NCBI GenBank assembly: GCA_019309245.1
Contig: JAFDGP010000159.1
Span: 1 to 6,059 of the forward strand
Source: Deltaproteobacteria bacterium
GTDB lineage: Bacteria; Desulfobacterota; Desulfobacteria; Desulfobacterales; C00003060
Direction of reading: 5' to 3'
DNA: 6,059 nucleotides
Position numbers and translations under genes: made by a program. Of the stretch, positions 5,213 to 6,059 are shown piece after piece. Numbering within the stretch: position 1 is the first letter of the stretch; each line of letters begins with the position of its first letter. The notes beneath the pieces are model-generated. The model did not search any database, was not told the origin of the DNA, and saw nothing but the letters and a program-made list of their open reading frames with translations.

Positions 5213-5263
5213 TGAATCCGTGCACAGCCCACCGGCGCTGCCGGTGGGCTGTGCACGGATTCA
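5213..5263 (-). repeat. Perfect 24-bp inverted repeat, 3-nt loop, starting at the rplN stop
   Basis: Positions 5213-5236 and 5240-5263 are exact reverse complements, separated only by GCT (5237-5239). On the mRNA strand the outer arm begins with the TGA stop of rplN (5263-5261), then ATCCGTGCACAGCCCACCGG and so on; the loop reads AGC. The next outward pair (5212 with 5264) is T-T, so pairing stops there. No T-run follows directly on either strand, so it is not a textbook intrinsic terminator. Likely roles, all inferred, are an mRNA stability or processing hairpin between rplN and rplX, or a member of a dispersed palindromic repeat family. A fold-back sequencing or assembly artefact is also possible. 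Confidence 0.95.
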
Positions 5264-5629
5264 TATCACTTCCGGCGCCAGCGAGATGATCTTCATGAAT
5301 TTCTTTGCCCGCAGTTCTCTGGCCACGGGGCCGAAAATCCGGGTCCCGATGGGTTCTCCGTGTTGATTGATCAATACGGCTGAGTTGTCATCAAATTTGA
5401 TGTAGGATCCATCGGGCCTGCGCAGCTCCTTTTTGGTCCGCACCACCACTGCCCGCATCACATCGCCTTTCTTGACCTTCGCGTGCGGAATCGCCTCTTT
5501 GACTGCGACAATAATGATATCGCCGATACGGGCATACCGCCGTCTAGACCCCCCCAGCACCCGGATGCAATAGAGCTTCTTTGCACCGGAATTATCCGCC
5601 ACCTGCAGCTTGGATTCCACCTGAATCAT
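5261..5629 (-). CDS. rplN: Large ribosomal subunit protein L14
   Basis: L14 is a beta-barrel 50S protein at the subunit interface, contributing to bridges with 16S rRNA and to the docking site of the silencing factor RsfS. The product is 122 residues, the nearly invariant family length. It contains MIQVESKLQVADNSGAKKLY (1-20), CIRVLGGSRRRYARIGDIII (21-40), the signature block AVVVRTKKELRRPDGSYIKF (60-79) and RIFGPVARELRAKKFMKIIS (97-116). It ends in the typical LAPEVI. The ATG at 5629 lies 16 bases after rpsQ, with AGGGG (5645-5641) as ribosome binding site. The TGA stop forms the first three bases of a perfect 24-bp hairpin. Because the C-terminus is canonical, the hairpin sits just after the gene and does not alter the protein. 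Confidence 0.98.
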   Translation of the reverse strand: MIQVESKLQVADNSGAKKLYCIRVLGGSRRRYARIGDIIIVAVKEAIPHAKVKKGDVMRAVVVRTKKELRRPDGSYIKFDDNSAVLINQHGEPIGTRIFGPVARELRAKKFMKIISLAPEVI

Positions 5630-5645
5630 CGACCCGACTTCCCCT

Positions 5646-5903
5646 CTACACGGCCTTTTCCACTATCTCGCAAACCCGCCACCGCTTCCTCTTGCTCAGC
5701 GGCCTGGCCTCTATAATCATGACCTTGTCACCCACGCCGCACCGGTTGTTTTCATCATGGGCCACACACTTGGAACGCCGTCTTACGTACTTCTTGTATA
5801 CCGGATGTTTGACAATCCGATCGATGGCTACGACCACGGATTTGTCCATCTTGTCGGTAACCACCCGCCCAACACGTTTCTTTCTCAACCCTCTTGTCTT
5901 CAT
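5646..5903 (-). CDS. rpsQ: Small ribosomal subunit protein S17
   Basis: S17 is a primary 16S rRNA-binding protein with an OB fold that binds helix 11 and nucleates 30S body assembly. The product is 85 residues, typical. It includes KKRVGRVVTDKMDKSVVVAI (8-27), the basic HPVYKKYVRRRSKCVAHDEN (33-52) and the family signature GDKVMIIEARPLSKRKRWR (58-76). Two cysteines (46 and 55) lie in the loop before the signature. The ATG at 5903 is preceded by GGGAG (5912-5908) at 4 bases, a somewhat short spacing. An in-frame TAA a few codons upstream excludes a longer form. The gene lies 71 bases after rpmC, where the E. coli genes are almost contiguous. Confidence 0.97.
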   Translation of the reverse strand: MKTRGLRKKRVGRVVTDKMDKSVVVAIDRIVKHPVYKKYVRRRSKCVAHDENNRCGVGDKVMIIEARPLSKRKRWRVCEIVEKAV

Positions 5904-5974
5904 GAATCTCCCAAACCTTGTTATCTCCCCGCCTCAAGCACCTCCCAAGCGCCTGCCGCGACATAATTCATCCA

Positions 5975-6059
5975 TCACGACACTTGGGCCTGTAATTCCC
6001 GTTCCCTTAAGATCGTCTTAATACGGGCGATATCGCGTTTCACATGCCCGAGCCTCATT
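5975..6059 (-). CDS. rpmC: Large ribosomal subunit protein L29 (5' end outside window)
   Basis: L29 sits beside the polypeptide exit tunnel and is part of the docking site for trigger factor, SRP and the translocon. Only the last 27 complete codons are present, ending at the TGA at 5977-5975. They read MRLGHVKRDIARIKTILRER, then ELQAQVS. The block VKRDIARIKTILRE is the hallmark C-terminal helix of L29 (RRDIARIKTILRE in relatives). The ATG at 6058 is almost certainly internal, because relatives have about 40 residues before it. Position immediately upstream of rpsQ, as in the S10/spc clusters, supports the call. Confidence 0.93.
   Translation of the reverse strand, partial: MRLGHVKRDIARIKTILRERELQAQVS

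Noticed and set aside
5213..5263. The 24-bp hairpin as a standard rho-independent terminator
   Set aside because: No T-run directly follows the stem on either strand, and full termination here would cut off essential downstream genes.
5004..5264. An 86-codon minus-strand frame covering the hairpin and the start of rplX
   Set aside because: It overlaps rplX in another frame, begins inside the rplN stop hairpin and resembles no protein. It is a by-product of the inverted repeat and the lysine-rich L24 N-terminus.
5920..5970. A 16-codon mini-frame (MNYVAAGAWEVLEAGR) between rpmC and rpsQ
   Set aside because: It has no clear ribosome binding site and is too short to distinguish from chance. It could be revisited with ribosome profiling.

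Overview
This window is a piece of a bacterial chromosome carrying most of the spc ribosomal-protein operon plus the tail of the preceding S10 segment. Every real gene lies on the minus strand, so transcription runs from position 6059 down to 1. In transcription order the genes are rpmC (L29, 3' end only), rpsQ (S17), rplN (L14), rplX (L24), rplE (L5), rpsN (S14), rpsH (S8), rplF (L6), rplR (L18), rpsE (S5), rpmD (L30), rplO (L15) and secY (3' end missing). This is the classical bacterial order with nothing missing or inserted. I see no tRNA, rRNA, CRISPR array, transposase or phage gene, and nothing credible on the plus strand.

The products form one system. Twelve genes encode primary and secondary assembly proteins of the 30S (S17, S14, S8, S5) and 50S (L29, L14, L24, L5, L6, L18, L30, L15) subunits. 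SecY is the pore of the Sec translocon, which docks on the ribosome exit site near L29 and L24. Two zinc-binding variants are visible: a 61-residue S14 with four cysteines, and an L24 whose C-terminus is a CxxC...CxxC ribbon. Moderate GC, full-length L30, zinc-type S14 and strong AGGAGG-like ribosome binding sites fit a free-living bacterium. The protein sequences look most like Desulfobacterota (former Deltaproteobacteria) to me, but that is an impression and not a search result.

The genes are ordinary; the intergenic DNA is less so. The window has four notable gaps: (1) 135 bases between rplN and rplX, containing a perfect 24-bp inverted repeat with a 3-nt loop whose first three bases are the rplN stop codon, followed by an A/T-rich dyad and T-run; (2) 71 bases between rplX and rplE, the place where S8 binds its own mRNA in E. 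coli; (3) 151 bases between rpsN and rpsH, with several dyads and a weak promoter-like pair; (4) 75 bases between rpsE and rpmD, with a GGGCTC/GAGCCC hairpin followed by CCTTTTATT. Together these suggest that the polycistronic message is punctuated by several RNA structures. Elsewhere the genes are tightly packed, including a 14-base rpmD/rplO overlap and a 2-base rplO-secY gap. I found no evidence of a new multi-gene system.
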